From Geomesophilobacter sediminis (lineage in GTDB: Bacteria; Desulfobacterota; Desulfuromonadia; Geobacterales; Geobacteraceae), in the NCBI RefSeq assembly GCF_016458275.1, contig NZ_JAEMHM010000005.1:124001-188000 (forward strand): DNA of 64,000 nt. The letters run 5' to 3'. A program made the position numbers and the translations under genes. The notes under the pieces were generated by a model. That model worked only from the letters and a program-made list of their open reading frames with translations. It had not been told where the DNA came from and made no database searches. Position 1 is the stretch's first letter; each line of letters starts with the position of its first letter. This document shows, one piece after another, positions 27,316 to 36,692 of this stretch.

Positions 27316-29015
27316 TGGATCGTGTCTCCTTTGACGACATCGTGGAGGGCAAGGCGGGTAAAGGAATTGAGGGTGGCATATCCGGCCAGGAACCGCTCCA
27401 GGACCGCCCCGAACAGATAAAGGTCCCCTCCCCCTGCAAAGCCATCGCCTCTGATGCGAACCGAGATCTCGCGACCACGGATCGGAACGCCCCGCACCAA
27501 ACGCTCCGCAGGACGCGCTACCAGATCCTCGATGCTGTCGATGCGCTTGCGGTTCGCCGCCACCGCCACACGGTCCCGGTTTTGCTCATCGAACAGGAGC
27601 AGCGCCAGGAGCGTGCGCAGCTTCTCTGCGCTCTCCAGCGAAGAGCCGTTCAACGCCAAAAGGGATACCAGGCGCCAGAGAGAGTTCTCCCCCAAAGGAG
27701 GCATGACGGCCGGGGTGACCGGGGTTACATTGCGAAACGAGGTGAATTCCGGCGACAGACCGGTGGCATGAGACAGGTCGCCGACCCGCAGCCGCTCGGC
27801 GAGTGATCCGTTGGTGCAGGTGATCGCTATGGAGAGGGTTTCCGGCTCCGGTAGCGATCCCGAAGCGGGATAGGTTACCGAGACAAAATGGTCCAGCGCA
27901 CCGCTTACCGGCGATTTGACCAGGCTGGTATGGAACACCGGCTCATCGGAAGAGGAAGCTCCGAAAAGATGGAAGGGTCGAAAGCAGCGTTTCCGGGAGC
28001 CTTGGGGGGACAGCCCGAAAACTTTATCGACGGAAAAGACCTGAGCTTGGGCCGCCGTCAGCCCTTCGGGACGCACCCGGTACCGTTCCTTGCGGTGATC
28101 CAGCCGGACCGGAACCGCGTCGTGGCAAAACAAGTTCACGGCCGGCACGGCAAAGAGGACCACGTTGTCGCGCGTGATGCGCTGGGCGGGTCCGGCGGAG
28201 GATTCCAGTTCCAGGCGCACGGTGAACCGCGAGCCGCTGCCCCGATCAATCCAGCACTCCCATCCGACCAGATCCAAAAAGAGGAACCGTTGGGGAACCA
28301 GGAAATATTCCTGAATGAGCCGGTATCCCGGAAATGCTTCGGGCAGATACGGTATCACCGCGTCCTCTCCGGCAAGTCCTCGTTCGACAAGGCAGTCGGG
28401 AGGCAGTTCCACCGCCCGTCCGCCCGCTTCGGGTGCAATGACGATCCGTCGCAGCTGGCGACGCAGCAGGGAGTAGAGGTTGGAAGCGGCCGGATAATCA
28501 TTGCAAAGGAAGAAGCTGATGACTTCGGGTTGCCAGTCGTCAAGAGTGATTCCATTGAGCTGGCAGCTCAGGACGACAGCGGGCGGCGTTCCGGCAGGTT
28601 GGGCGAAGGTAGCGTCGAGCAGTTCCAGTGGGTGCAGTTGGATACTCCAGCAGGTGCGAAAGAGGCAGCTCGTTCCATCAATCGGCAACGAGCCCAGCTG
28701 GGCTCCGGCCGGGATAGTGAGTGGTTTTGCCATGCTGGGATGAGGGGAGAAGGCAACGGTAGTCGTCGCAGGGATCGGCCGGAGAAACTGCGGACAGAGG
28801 AGCAAGGCCAGATCGTTAATCAGCTCGGGGAAGTCGTCCTCCAGCTTTTCGCGCAGCAAAGCGTTCTGGAAAGCCACCCCCTCGAAGAGCCTTTCCACAT
28901 CCGCATCGGCATAGGGGCCGCCGAGCATCGGCGCCAAAGCGGGATGGGCCGCGGCAAACTCGGAGGCAAGTTCCTTGAGGAGGGCCAGCTCTTCCTGAAA
29001 GTAGCGCATGGTCAT
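27279..29015 (-). CDS. tssF: Type VI secretion baseplate protein TssF
   Basis: The 578-residue protein matches TssF/VasA, with the typical start (RYFQEELALLKELASEFA) and the DVERLFEGVAFQNALLREKL and LLCPQFLRPIP motifs. It is the main wedge protein that holds the tail sheath base. The ATG at 29015 follows AGGAGGG by 7 nt and is preferred to a TTG 24 nt upstream. Its start lies about 20 nt after the stop of tssE. Confidence 0.93.
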   Translation of the reverse strand: MTMRYFQEELALLKELASEFAAAHPALAPMLGGPYADADVERLFEGVAFQNALLREKLEDDFPELINDLALLLCPQFLRPIPATTTVAFSPHPSMAKPLTIPAGAQLGSLPIDGTSCLFRTCWSIQLHPLELLDATFAQPAGTPPAVVLSCQLNGITLDDWQPEVISFFLCNDYPAASNLYSLLRRQLRRIVIAPEAGGRAVELPPDCLVERGLAGEDAVIPYLPEAFPGYRLIQEYFLVPQRFLFLDLVGWECWIDRGSGSRFTVRLELESSAGPAQRITRDNVVLFAVPAVNLFCHDAVPVRLDHRKERYRVRPEGLTAAQAQVFSVDKVFGLSPQGSRKRCFRPFHLFGASSSDEPVFHTSLVKSPVSGALDHFVSVTYPASGSLPEPETLSIAITCTNGSLAERLRVGDLSHATGLSPEFTSFRNVTPVTPAVMPPLGENSLWRLVSLLALNGSSLESAEKLRTLLALLLFDEQNRDRVAVAANRKRIDSIEDLVARPAERLVRGVPIRGREISVRIRGDGFAGGGDLYLFGAVLERFLAGYATLNSFTRLALHDVVKGDTIQWQPRLGHQPLL

Positions 29016-29035
29016 CGGCTCAGCCCTCCTGTTGT

Positions 29036-29446
29036 TCAATGCTGCACGGTGATCTTGCCGCCCGTCTCGAGCATGGTCTCAAAACTAAGCCGCGTCGAGC
29101 GGCCGTCTCGCACCTGGGCATCGATGTGGAACCGGAGCGAAAGCAGGTCCTGGTCCTGAGGGATGAAGCAAACATGCACCCTTTCCAGACGGGGCTCGTA
29201 CCGCTCAATCGCCTGCCGCATGTTCTGTTCGATTTCCCGCACCGAGTCGGGAAAATTCTGGAGGAAGTCGAGAAAATCAGGCACCCCGTAATCCGGGGCG
29301 ATAGGAACGGCACCCTGGCGGGTGTTGAGGATGCGCTGCAGGTGGACGCAGATGGAGTCGGTCAGCCGCCGATGGTCCGTCGGCTCCCGCCGCTGGGGAT
29401 CCGATTCGGTAAAGGCGATTCGCTCCAGCAGTCGTTCGCGTATCAT
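29036..29446 (-). CDS. tssE: Type VI secretion baseplate protein TssE (gp25-like)
   Basis: The 136-residue protein belongs to the phage gp25/lysozyme-like family: the DYGVPDFLDF motif and a region of paired acidic residues (RVHVCFIPQD) are visible. TssE starts sheath assembly at the baseplate. It lies 9 nt after the stop of the DUF2169 gene, so the core operon resumes here after the effector modules. Confidence 0.92.
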   Translation of the reverse strand: MIRERLLERIAFTESDPQRREPTDHRRLTDSICVHLQRILNTRQGAVPIAPDYGVPDFLDFLQNFPDSVREIEQNMRQAIERYEPRLERVHVCFIPQDQDLLSLRFHIDAQVRDGRSTRLSFETMLETGGKITVQH

Positions 29447-29455
29447 GGCGCCACC

Positions 29456-30466
29456 TTAGAGGTTTTGCATCCGGATAGTTACTTGCCGAATTTCCTGGCC
29501 GGGGTGGTGCACGACCCGCCTTCCTCGCCACACCAGCACCACCCTCTCCTCGTCCGGCTCAACAATCACTGTATCAAGCTCTATCGGCAGTTCCTCTTCC
29601 GAGTTTGCCAGGCGCACCGTTACTTCCGGTTTCACTCCCGGCAAGCGGAAGGAAAGCCTGCCCTGTTTTGCGGCATTTTCGACAACGACTGGTTCGGTAC
29701 CGGTCAAAAAGTTTGGTGTCGTGAGGCCTGGTGCGGCACAGGCGTTGAAGCGCAGGTCCTGCCCTTCGGGTAGCAGGGGGAATCTGGATTCCCGCCATAC
29801 TTCATGGTATTTGTCGGCGAATCGGGCGCGCGGCTGCCAGTGGGGTGGGATAACACCCACCCCTGCCGGATCGGGGCGGTCGGAAAGCTTGGTGATAAGG
29901 AAAGAGGGATCCTCAAGATTGGGGAGCCGTAAGCCGTCGACCGGCAACTTGCTTTTTTTCGCACGCAGGCCGCGTCCGATCGGATTTTCCACAAAATGCT
30001 CGTGACATGCCGGGTCGGGCCAACTCGCGTCAACGCCTCCGAATGCCCGTTCCCAAACCAGAGGGATCCGCTCGAATGGCAGCGGTCGGGAAAGGGCAAC
30101 CTTCCAGAGCGCTTTCATCCAGAACCGCTCGCCGAATACCCGTATCTTTTTCCGCACTGGACCGACGGCAAAAAGAACGTCGACCGCGGCTACACCTACT
30201 TTAGGAGCCCACGCATGACCGTTGAGGATACAGTCGGTTCCCGGCTTCTCCAGGAGAAGGTCACTGTCATACCTAATGCTGGATGAATTAGGAGCCCCAT
30301 AGTAGACGGGAGAAAGCAGTACCGGCTGTTGCTCTTCAGCCAGCGCGAGCGCTCCGTCGTGTCTGAGCTGCCACGTCCCCTTTATCACCACAAGCAGTGA
30401 CCAGTTCTTGCCGTCCGGGAGGGTGATCGCAGTATTCGCCAATGTAGTGGTATTTACAACTTCCAT
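29456..30466 (-). CDS. DUF2169 protein, type VI effector-loading associate
   Basis: The 336-residue protein has DUF2169 hallmarks: LLVVIKGTWQL near the start, IPLVWERAFGG, and NPIGRGLRA. DUF2169 proteins occur in type VI clusters together with DUF4150/PAAR-like proteins, DUF3540 and thiolase-like proteins, and are thought to help load effectors on the spike. Here all those partners are nearby. It lies 27 nt after the propeller-like gene. A weak AGGTG site precedes the ATG. Confidence 0.82.
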   Translation of the reverse strand: MEVVNTTTLANTAITLPDGKNWSLLVVIKGTWQLRHDGALALAEEQQPVLLSPVYYGAPNSSSIRYDSDLLLEKPGTDCILNGHAWAPKVGVAAVDVLFAVGPVRKKIRVFGERFWMKALWKVALSRPLPFERIPLVWERAFGGVDASWPDPACHEHFVENPIGRGLRAKKSKLPVDGLRLPNLEDPSFLITKLSDRPDPAGVGVIPPHWQPRARFADKYHEVWRESRFPLLPEGQDLRFNACAAPGLTTPNFLTGTEPVVVENAAKQGRLSFRLPGVKPEVTVRLANSEEELPIELDTVIVEPDEERVVLVWRGRRVVHHPGQEIRQVTIRMQNL

Positions 30467-30493
30467 AGACGCACCTGTCAGATGCAGCTGGGG

Positions 30494-31744
30494 TTATCTC
30501 CCCTTCGCCCCCAATCCCTGGCGCCTTTCCTTGGCAAGTTTTTGCAGGTCCTCCTCCACGACGCAGTCGTGGAAAGTGGCACGCTTGCACTCAGGATGCG
30601 CTTCTTTGGACAGGTCCCAGCGGTAGATATCCTCGAGAAAGCAGCCGACAAAGCTGACGGGATTAGTGGTCCATGCGAAGCGGCCCGCATTGAACCAAAC
30701 GTCTCCTAGTTTCATTGGAGTACCCAGGTAAAATGGGTACCTTTCTGAAACGGGCATAAGGTATGTTTTCTTATCATCCATCGCCCCTCCAACCTGAAAC
30801 ACGACCCAGTTCCCGTCTGGAGAGAAATCGAATTCTGTTGATGTAACGTGTTGGCCGAATAGACTTTGTGGGGTGCTGCTTCTTTTTTGATCCCACGTCA
30901 CAACTACTTCGTCCTTTTCACCCGCCTCAAAAATTGCAAATGGAAGGTAAGGATGCAAATGAACTCTGGTGAAATTTATAACTAGCTTATTTTTTTTAAC
31001 TATCTCCAAAAGCGGATGGTTTACTGTTTCAAATTCTAAATTTACAACTTTAAATATATCTTTGCCGATATCATATAAAAACAATTTATTATCCGCCAAT
31101 GTCCAGGTTGTAGCACTTCCAATGTCAAGTTTTTTAATTACTTTTATATTTTCACCTCCTAAATCTATCAGGTGCAGCGTGGAAGAGGTATCCCAAGGAT
31201 CGTGCGACCTACCACTATGTCGTTCAATATCAAATATAAAGTGTCGACGTTGTGCATCAGCAATAGCAATTTTTTCGATGGTGCCTCCAAGTGATGACAC
31301 AATGGTAAACTCACGATGCAGATTCATTTTAAAATCATAAATCTCAAAAGCCCTTGTTTGGCCGAATCCAATTAGATCTGGAGAAATAACTGGTAGGTAC
31401 TGTCCTCCACCGCCTATATCTTCAACAGCATTTTTGAAATATGTATGACGGTGCATAGATGTTTTACCGAAAGTAAATATAGTTATTGAGTTATTAATGT
31501 CATTACTACCAACAGAATTAGGTTGTGGCACAGCAAATATCGAAATATTCTCTACCGCTGCAAGCCGAAACAATCCAGCATTTAGATTATATTCAATATG
31601 ATGTAATGACTTTGCCTCTTTGAGGTGATAAAGATTGTTTTGCATACTTTTCCCTCCATTAGCACCTGAACACAATAGGGTAACACCAGCAAATGATAAC
31701 AAAAGCACGATCATTGTCATTGAGTACTTAATTTTGTATCTCAT
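30494..31744 (-). CDS. Exported propeller-like protein, candidate immunity protein
   Basis: The 416-residue protein has an N-terminal hydrophobic segment (about 8-27) and is likely exported; the near-lipobox VTLLC lacks the small residue before Cys. The rest is strand-rich with repeats typical of a beta-propeller, including a WD40/PD40-like EFDFSPDGNWVVFQVGG. I do not recognise a named family. Its start overlaps the stop of the PAAR-like effector by 4 nt (ATGA), so the two are translated together. Periplasmic place and coupling suggest immunity against that effector. The gene is clearly AT-richer than the core genes. Confidence 0.6.
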   Translation of the reverse strand: MRYKIKYSMTMIVLLLSFAGVTLLCSGANGGKSMQNNLYHLKEAKSLHHIEYNLNAGLFRLAAVENISIFAVPQPNSVGSNDINNSITIFTFGKTSMHRHTYFKNAVEDIGGGGQYLPVISPDLIGFGQTRAFEIYDFKMNLHREFTIVSSLGGTIEKIAIADAQRRHFIFDIERHSGRSHDPWDTSSTLHLIDLGGENIKVIKKLDIGSATTWTLADNKLFLYDIGKDIFKVVNLEFETVNHPLLEIVKKNKLVINFTRVHLHPYLPFAIFEAGEKDEVVVTWDQKRSSTPQSLFGQHVTSTEFDFSPDGNWVVFQVGGAMDDKKTYLMPVSERYPFYLGTPMKLGDVWFNAGRFAWTTNPVSFVGCFLEDIYRWDLSKEAHPECKRATFHDCVVEEDLQKLAKERRQGLGAKGR

Positions 31745-34350
31745 GATTTTGCCTCCTCACATGCAGTGAAGCTTCTGTTAGCTACTGTGAAATATGCAGC
31801 AACTTTCAATATTTCATCGATGACTTCTTGTTTTATTGGTTTAAGTTCTTTTATAATCTTAGGCAAGCGCCTCTTCTCGATAAAGTTTTTTGCAAGTCTT
31901 GGTACCTGCTCATCCAGCCGGTAGAAACGGAAAGGGTTATATTGTGTGAACCGTGGCCACAGGCTCGTATCGAAGTCATCAAGGCATCTCTTGGTGTCCC
32001 TGCAATATTGCTTGAAGTCTTTCCCGACGAAAGGAACGCTGTAGGAGAGGGTCATGTACCAGTCGGTTCCGAACAGGATGCGGTCCCTTAATCGGGGGTG
32101 TTTCTGGATAATTGACTTGAAATTGTTACGGAAGGCGTCACAGGCAAAGGACGATGAGATATCGGTATAGAGATTGGGATAGTCCCCGCTCTCGATCATA
32201 TCGATGAGGTCCTCATTCCAATGCATGCCCAACTCCGTCGGACCTCCGAAGTGTGCAAGGCATAGATGTAAATCATATCGATCTAGCACCTCCTGCCATG
32301 CGTGTGGTGAAACGAAACGCTCGTTGAAATACGCCTCGGCATCCCTCGACTCTTGCCATTTGTCTTCGCGGGTGTCGTTCCAGTGTACGAATTTCATATA
32401 CTCCTTCCTCTCGAACGTTGCCGCCCCATCGGGTGTGCAGTGATTCATGATGGGAATTCGACGGGCCGAACACTGCTCGTAAAAGTCCCTCATTATTGGC
32501 AATCGTCTGTCCAGGGGACGGTAGCCTTGGGCTGTGTACATTTTGAACCCCAGGTATAGCCCTTCATCGGAAACCTGCCGCATCGGGAAGTCATTACTGT
32601 TGCCAGGCTGCCATCTTCGGGGGTCGTAATGAAACATCGGAAGAAACTTCAACGGGTACTTCAACACCGCAAGCTCGGTATTCTTTAACTGTTTTTCCCA
32701 TTGTTCGTACTTTTTTGTTTCATCAGAGGAGGTAAGGACGGGAACCGAATCTATTGCAACCTGAACTGTCTTATTGGTGTTGGTATCAAAATAAGAGCCC
32801 ACCAGCGTTGCCTTCTCGACTGACTGAAAATCCTTCTGCAACACCGGATGAGCGGGATGTCCATCTGAGCCTGTTCTATGATAAACATCACCATCCTCAT
32901 TTCTGACAATCTTCTCTTTGACATAGGTCCCCTTCAACGGCGGTGGCTGCTTTTCCCAGTGGCCGTGCACTGGACACCAGTACGCGCAAGGTTCCAGTTT
33001 TTCGATGTCTTCCAATGTCCTGTAAAGGGCATTATAGAGTTTCAGCCCGAAGTACCCATCCACGTGGGCATATTCCATGTCCATGGTCATTACCACACTA
33101 AAAACCATGAGATTTGATATGCCCGAATACAATCTTTCTTTTTGCAGCCACTCATACACCTTTGATCTTTTGCCAATGAAGTCGTCTGCTATCAATTCTG
33201 TTGATTTCGACGATTGCTGCGTAAGGTTTCTTATGTGGCGCGTTGGCGACTTGTATCTACCGTCATTTTCTTCTAGATCCTTCTGCAAATCTCTCCATCC
33301 AGCCATCGGATTCCAAAATAATTCGGATAATCTGTAGATTAGGCCACCTGCTTCGATCAGGTACCCCCCAAATTCGCCAACATTTTCTAGGCATCTTCGG
33401 GTCGCCTTTTTAGTCAAGACGCTGAGGTCTTGCATCCATTGCAGCGGTGCGCAGCGGCCACTCTCGATGTGCATGTGAGAATCAACCACAACCGAATACT
33501 GCAGAATGCTGATCTGATGAAAACCGTCGCAAGCAAGCTTCGATTTTACTGACTTCAATGTCTGGCCTTTCGGATCATTCTGCTCCATATGCGTCTTCCG
33601 ATCATCGGACGTGGCGTTACCTACTTTCTTTTCCAATTGGAAAACCTTGTTGTAAAACAGATAGTATTTGTTGTTCAATTGAGCATCTTCAGGTTCAAAG
33701 GTGATCTCAAACAACGAATCTGGATCCTGAGCGGTTAATTCGATCACGCCGTTGTCATCGGTAATCCTTTCTACATCGCTGCCGTCGGAAAGCTTCCGGA
33801 TCTTGAACTTCAGCCCGGGGATTGGCCTGTTGTCCTTATGGCCTATTTTGTAGCTCTTTGAGCGTTCATCCCACGAGAGATGCTCCACCACCCTGAATTG
33901 AAAAGTCCCTTTCTGCGGCTTCTCCTTGAGATCCTCGACCGGAGGAGGCGCGGAAGTGTCCTGGTTCATACCGATCGCATTTCTGTTGTTTTGCGTCATC
34001 AGGTCGGTGTTCCGGCAGGCGCCTTTCCCTTCCACCGTCACATCGAACGAACAGTTGGCAAATTCTGCTTTTCCTCCGACCGTACCCGATCCCACCCCCC
34101 TGCCGCTGCCGGGCTCGTCACCGGTGCTCTTGCTGTAGCAACACCCGTCTATCGCGCCCATGCCGCCGTTGACTTTCACCGTCCTGGAGCCGTTCTCAAG
34201 CGACGCAGATTTCGCCACGTTGATGTAGGGTACCGGAACCATTGCCGGTCCCGCCGGTGTGAGACAGACATCAGGGCCACTCACGGTGATCGCGTCGCTT
34301 TTGCTGCTCGACATCCCCTGGCCGTTGACGAATACCGTCGATTTCCCCAC
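31741..34350 (-). CDS. PAAR-like (DUF4150) protein with C-terminal amidohydrolase domain, candidate type VI effector
   Basis: The 869-residue protein has a DUF4150 PAAR-like domain at about 1-125 (STVFVNGQGMSSSKSDAI, PVPYINVAKS), which caps the VgrG spike. A linker (150-225) resembles a small beta-sandwich. From ~288 a TIM-barrel amidohydrolase of the Amidohydro_2 type is seen, with metal motif DSHMH (His292, His294), FHYDP (His574), GFKMYT (Lys603), NHCTPDG (His637), LAHFGG (His700) and FGTDW (Asp763). These are the full set expected of an active enzyme. The GTG at 34350 lies 6 nt after GGAGGT. I infer a delivered toxin that hydrolyses an unknown target. Confidence 0.8.
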   Translation of the reverse strand: MGKSTVFVNGQGMSSSKSDAITVSGPDVCLTPAGPAMVPVPYINVAKSASLENGSRTVKVNGGMGAIDGCCYSKSTGDEPGSGRGVGSGTVGGKAEFANCSFDVTVEGKGACRNTDLMTQNNRNAIGMNQDTSAPPPVEDLKEKPQKGTFQFRVVEHLSWDERSKSYKIGHKDNRPIPGLKFKIRKLSDGSDVERITDDNGVIELTAQDPDSLFEITFEPEDAQLNNKYYLFYNKVFQLEKKVGNATSDDRKTHMEQNDPKGQTLKSVKSKLACDGFHQISILQYSVVVDSHMHIESGRCAPLQWMQDLSVLTKKATRRCLENVGEFGGYLIEAGGLIYRLSELFWNPMAGWRDLQKDLEENDGRYKSPTRHIRNLTQQSSKSTELIADDFIGKRSKVYEWLQKERLYSGISNLMVFSVVMTMDMEYAHVDGYFGLKLYNALYRTLEDIEKLEPCAYWCPVHGHWEKQPPPLKGTYVKEKIVRNEDGDVYHRTGSDGHPAHPVLQKDFQSVEKATLVGSYFDTNTNKTVQVAIDSVPVLTSSDETKKYEQWEKQLKNTELAVLKYPLKFLPMFHYDPRRWQPGNSNDFPMRQVSDEGLYLGFKMYTAQGYRPLDRRLPIMRDFYEQCSARRIPIMNHCTPDGAATFERKEYMKFVHWNDTREDKWQESRDAEAYFNERFVSPHAWQEVLDRYDLHLCLAHFGGPTELGMHWNEDLIDMIESGDYPNLYTDISSSFACDAFRNNFKSIIQKHPRLRDRILFGTDWYMTLSYSVPFVGKDFKQYCRDTKRCLDDFDTSLWPRFTQYNPFRFYRLDEQVPRLAKNFIEKRRLPKIIKELKPIKQEVIDEILKVAAYFTVANRSFTACEEAKS

Positions 34351-34392
34351 CTGCACACCTCCTTTACGCTGACAAGAGGCCGTTCGGCGCCA

Positions 34393-35445
34393 CTAACGAG
34401 GAGCCTCCAGTATCACCGCACCGCAGGAACCGTGATCATCGGAGCAAAACGCCAGGACCGGCGAAGGCAACCACCCCCGTAGGAAACCTTGGCTCGCGAC
34501 GACCGCGAGTACCCCGCCACTGGCGGCGCCGATGTCACCATAGCTCTTTGCCGGAGTCAAAAATCTCCGCCCTTCAAGGCACTCTTTAAAACATCGCATG
34601 TCGGCGCAAACCCACTCCATGGCCCTGCTTGCTTCGCCATTCAAATCTCCCAGCACGGCAGCAATTGCGTTTCCTGAAGTTCCTTCAAGTACCGCACGGC
34701 AGGCCTCGGTAAGACCGGTACCGGTGCTGGAAGCATCAGAGGCCCGGGCGTTCCGTTCCTCCGCCAACCCCAGGCGAACTATCCGCGCCAATGCCGGCCT
34801 CCCACCAGCCTTGGCCCGTAATGCGTCTTCCACGACCACAAAGGAAACCGCTTCGCTGGCAATCAGACCACCGTGTCGGCCGTAGCTTTCCGACTTAAGA
34901 CGGCCCGCACCTTCGAACCAGTTCAGCGTCGACTCCCTGATAAGCGAGTCGACCCCGCCTATCACGCAAAGGGCGTCGGCATCGCCTTCGAGAAGGTGAG
35001 CCGCAAGGTCAACGGCGTAGTGAAAGGATGCATTGCCATTCGGCACGTGCTCAATCGATGACGAGTTGCTCCAGTGGCGGAGGAGTTTCACCAACGGCCT
35101 GCTGCAGCGCTCCTCGTAACGTGGACCGGGTCGCAGCAGCGGGGAGACGCCTAAGAAGAGGTGTATCTTTGCGGGCCGACGCGCCCCGTTGCTGAAGTAA
35201 TTCAGAAGCAGCTCGGTCAGGCATTTCCGGGCGATGAGAGCCTTGCGGGCTGAAGTATCTCGATTGCCGTCGTCAATTCCGGTGATAGGCGCCACCGTTA
35301 TAGGATTATCGTTTTGGTCGACATAGTCGTCATGGGTTGCAAAGCCCGAAACTCCAGCCCGAACCGAAGCAGCAGTCATGGCCCCGTCGAGCCCCACCGC
35401 AGTGATGCTATTTGCAGCTGTGATGATTAACTCTTTCATGGCCAT
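34393..35445 (-). CDS. Ketosynthase-like (thiolase-fold) type VI associate, active site lost
   Basis: The 350-residue protein has the fold of beta-ketoacyl-ACP synthases (start ELIITAANSITAVGLDG, GGVDSLI, GDIGAASGGVLAV). When lined up by eye with KAS II, the catalytic Cys is replaced (NGNASFH instead of ACATSAH) and the first catalytic His is Asp (GDIGAASG instead of GHTLGAAG). It is therefore probably not a condensing enzyme. Such proteins are known in type VI clusters with DUF2169 and DUF4150 and may act as adaptors. It overlaps the TIGR02270 gene by 38 nt and lies 42 nt before the effector start. Confidence 0.75.
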   Translation of the reverse strand: MAMKELIITAANSITAVGLDGAMTAASVRAGVSGFATHDDYVDQNDNPITVAPITGIDDGNRDTSARKALIARKCLTELLLNYFSNGARRPAKIHLFLGVSPLLRPGPRYEERCSRPLVKLLRHWSNSSSIEHVPNGNASFHYAVDLAAHLLEGDADALCVIGGVDSLIRESTLNWFEGAGRLKSESYGRHGGLIASEAVSFVVVEDALRAKAGGRPALARIVRLGLAEERNARASDASSTGTGLTEACRAVLEGTSGNAIAAVLGDLNGEASRAMEWVCADMRCFKECLEGRRFLTPAKSYGDIGAASGGVLAVVASQGFLRGWLPSPVLAFCSDDHGSCGAVILEAPR

Positions 35446-36679
35446 CGCTGGTCACCATCTGTCTGAAGGCTGGAGCCCGCACGTTGAAAAGTGGGCGTCC
35501 CGGCTCCATCAATGCAAGTTCCAAAGCGGCCGCCGCACGTTGTCTCTGCCCCCCCACCAGAAGAACGCGCCGGAGCTGATCCGGCACGATCGGTTTGCCT
35601 AAGAGGTAACGCACACCATTTTGGTAATTTCTCCGGTGATTTCGCCACCAAACCCCGACAAAAAATGGCTCAGGCCAGGGAAGATCTTCATCTGGGTCAA
35701 GCTCCACATTGGAGTCTTGAGGATCATCAGTGGGACCCGCGGCAAAGCCTTCGGGCGGAAGACCTTGCAGTCCCTCGGCGGCTACGTCGACACCGGTTAT
35801 CATCGTGAACGCCTCACCGGCACACCGCGCCATTTCGGGAACTGTCATCTGCTCCAACAGCCACGGTACGGCGGACACTTCCCCGACGATGCCCGCCGCA
35901 AGGACGGCAAGCCGGGCTCTGGCAGGGGATGCGGCGAGTTCATGCTGCCAGACCACAGCGGTCGCCGGCTTGAGCCGCCGTAGGAGGAGGTTCAGTGCCT
36001 CTTCACCGAATCGTGGATCAGCGACAAACGGTTTCAGTGCCTCAACAGCTTCGTCATCCCCTGCTAAGGCTAAGGACCATGCCGCGGAAAACCGTATCCC
36101 ATCCTCGGCTGCCGCCAACTGCTGCCGCAGGGGATAGAAACGGATGTTGTTGAAGCAACCAATCTCCCCAAAGGCGCGGAGGGCGCGGGTTTTGACCAGC
36201 GAGGAGGAGTCGTAGGCGGCGGTATTGAGATGGCTTCCCGGATCATGGCGATGCGCAGCGCATCCGCCGATACCGAGATAGCGTCGAAATGGTGATGGTG
36301 TCGTAAGCAGCCGGTAAATCTGCGGCTTTGCTTTCTCGAACTCTATCCATCCCAGGGCGGAAATGATGACGCGGGCTTGGTCCGGATCCTCCCCTGCGGT
36401 TTGGAGGACGTGGTCGATGCGGCTTTCGTTGCCGCTTTCGAAGGCGAGAACAGCAGCGGCGAAGGTGAAGTCAGGATCGGCGCCGGCGAGCGCAGTCTCG
36501 CACCGGTCCCAGGCGGCATCACCTGCGACACGAAGCACATCGATCTGGGCCTCCAGACGCTCGTCAAGAAGTATCAGGTCTCGAAGCGAGATCTGAGGGG
36601 CACGGACTGACTTGGATCGGAGCATCCGCAGAAATCCAGCTTCATTCAATACTTCATGAACAATCTCTTGTATTGTCAT
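35408..36679 (-). CDS. TIGR02270-type HEAT-repeat protein, type VI associate
   Basis: The 423-residue protein has helical repeats (for example VKTRALRAFGEIG, IRFSAAWSLALAGDDEAVEAL), matching the TIGR02270 family found only near type VI genes with DUF2169 and DUF3540-type proteins. A C-terminal WRNHRRNYQNGVRYLLGKP motif is typical. The role is unknown; HEAT repeats suggest protein binding, perhaps of the effector before loading. The ATG at 36679 is weakly supported by a ribosome site. It overlaps the next gene. Confidence 0.78.
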   Translation of the reverse strand: MTIQEIVHEVLNEAGFLRMLRSKSVRAPQISLRDLILLDERLEAQIDVLRVAGDAAWDRCETALAGADPDFTFAAAVLAFESGNESRIDHVLQTAGEDPDQARVIISALGWIEFEKAKPQIYRLLTTPSPFRRYLGIGGCAAHRHDPGSHLNTAAYDSSSLVKTRALRAFGEIGCFNNIRFYPLRQQLAAAEDGIRFSAAWSLALAGDDEAVEALKPFVADPRFGEEALNLLLRRLKPATAVVWQHELAASPARARLAVLAAGIVGEVSAVPWLLEQMTVPEMARCAGEAFTMITGVDVAAEGLQGLPPEGFAAGPTDDPQDSNVELDPDEDLPWPEPFFVGVWWRNHRRNYQNGVRYLLGKPIVPDQLRRVLLVGGQRQRAAAALELALMEPGRPLFNVRAPAFRQMVTSDGHERVNHHSCK

Positions 36680-36692
36680 GATCACTTACACG

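Noticed and set aside
31741-34350. Rhs-type polymorphic toxin
   Set aside because: There are no YD repeats and no RHS core; the C-terminal domain is an enzyme barrel of normal length.
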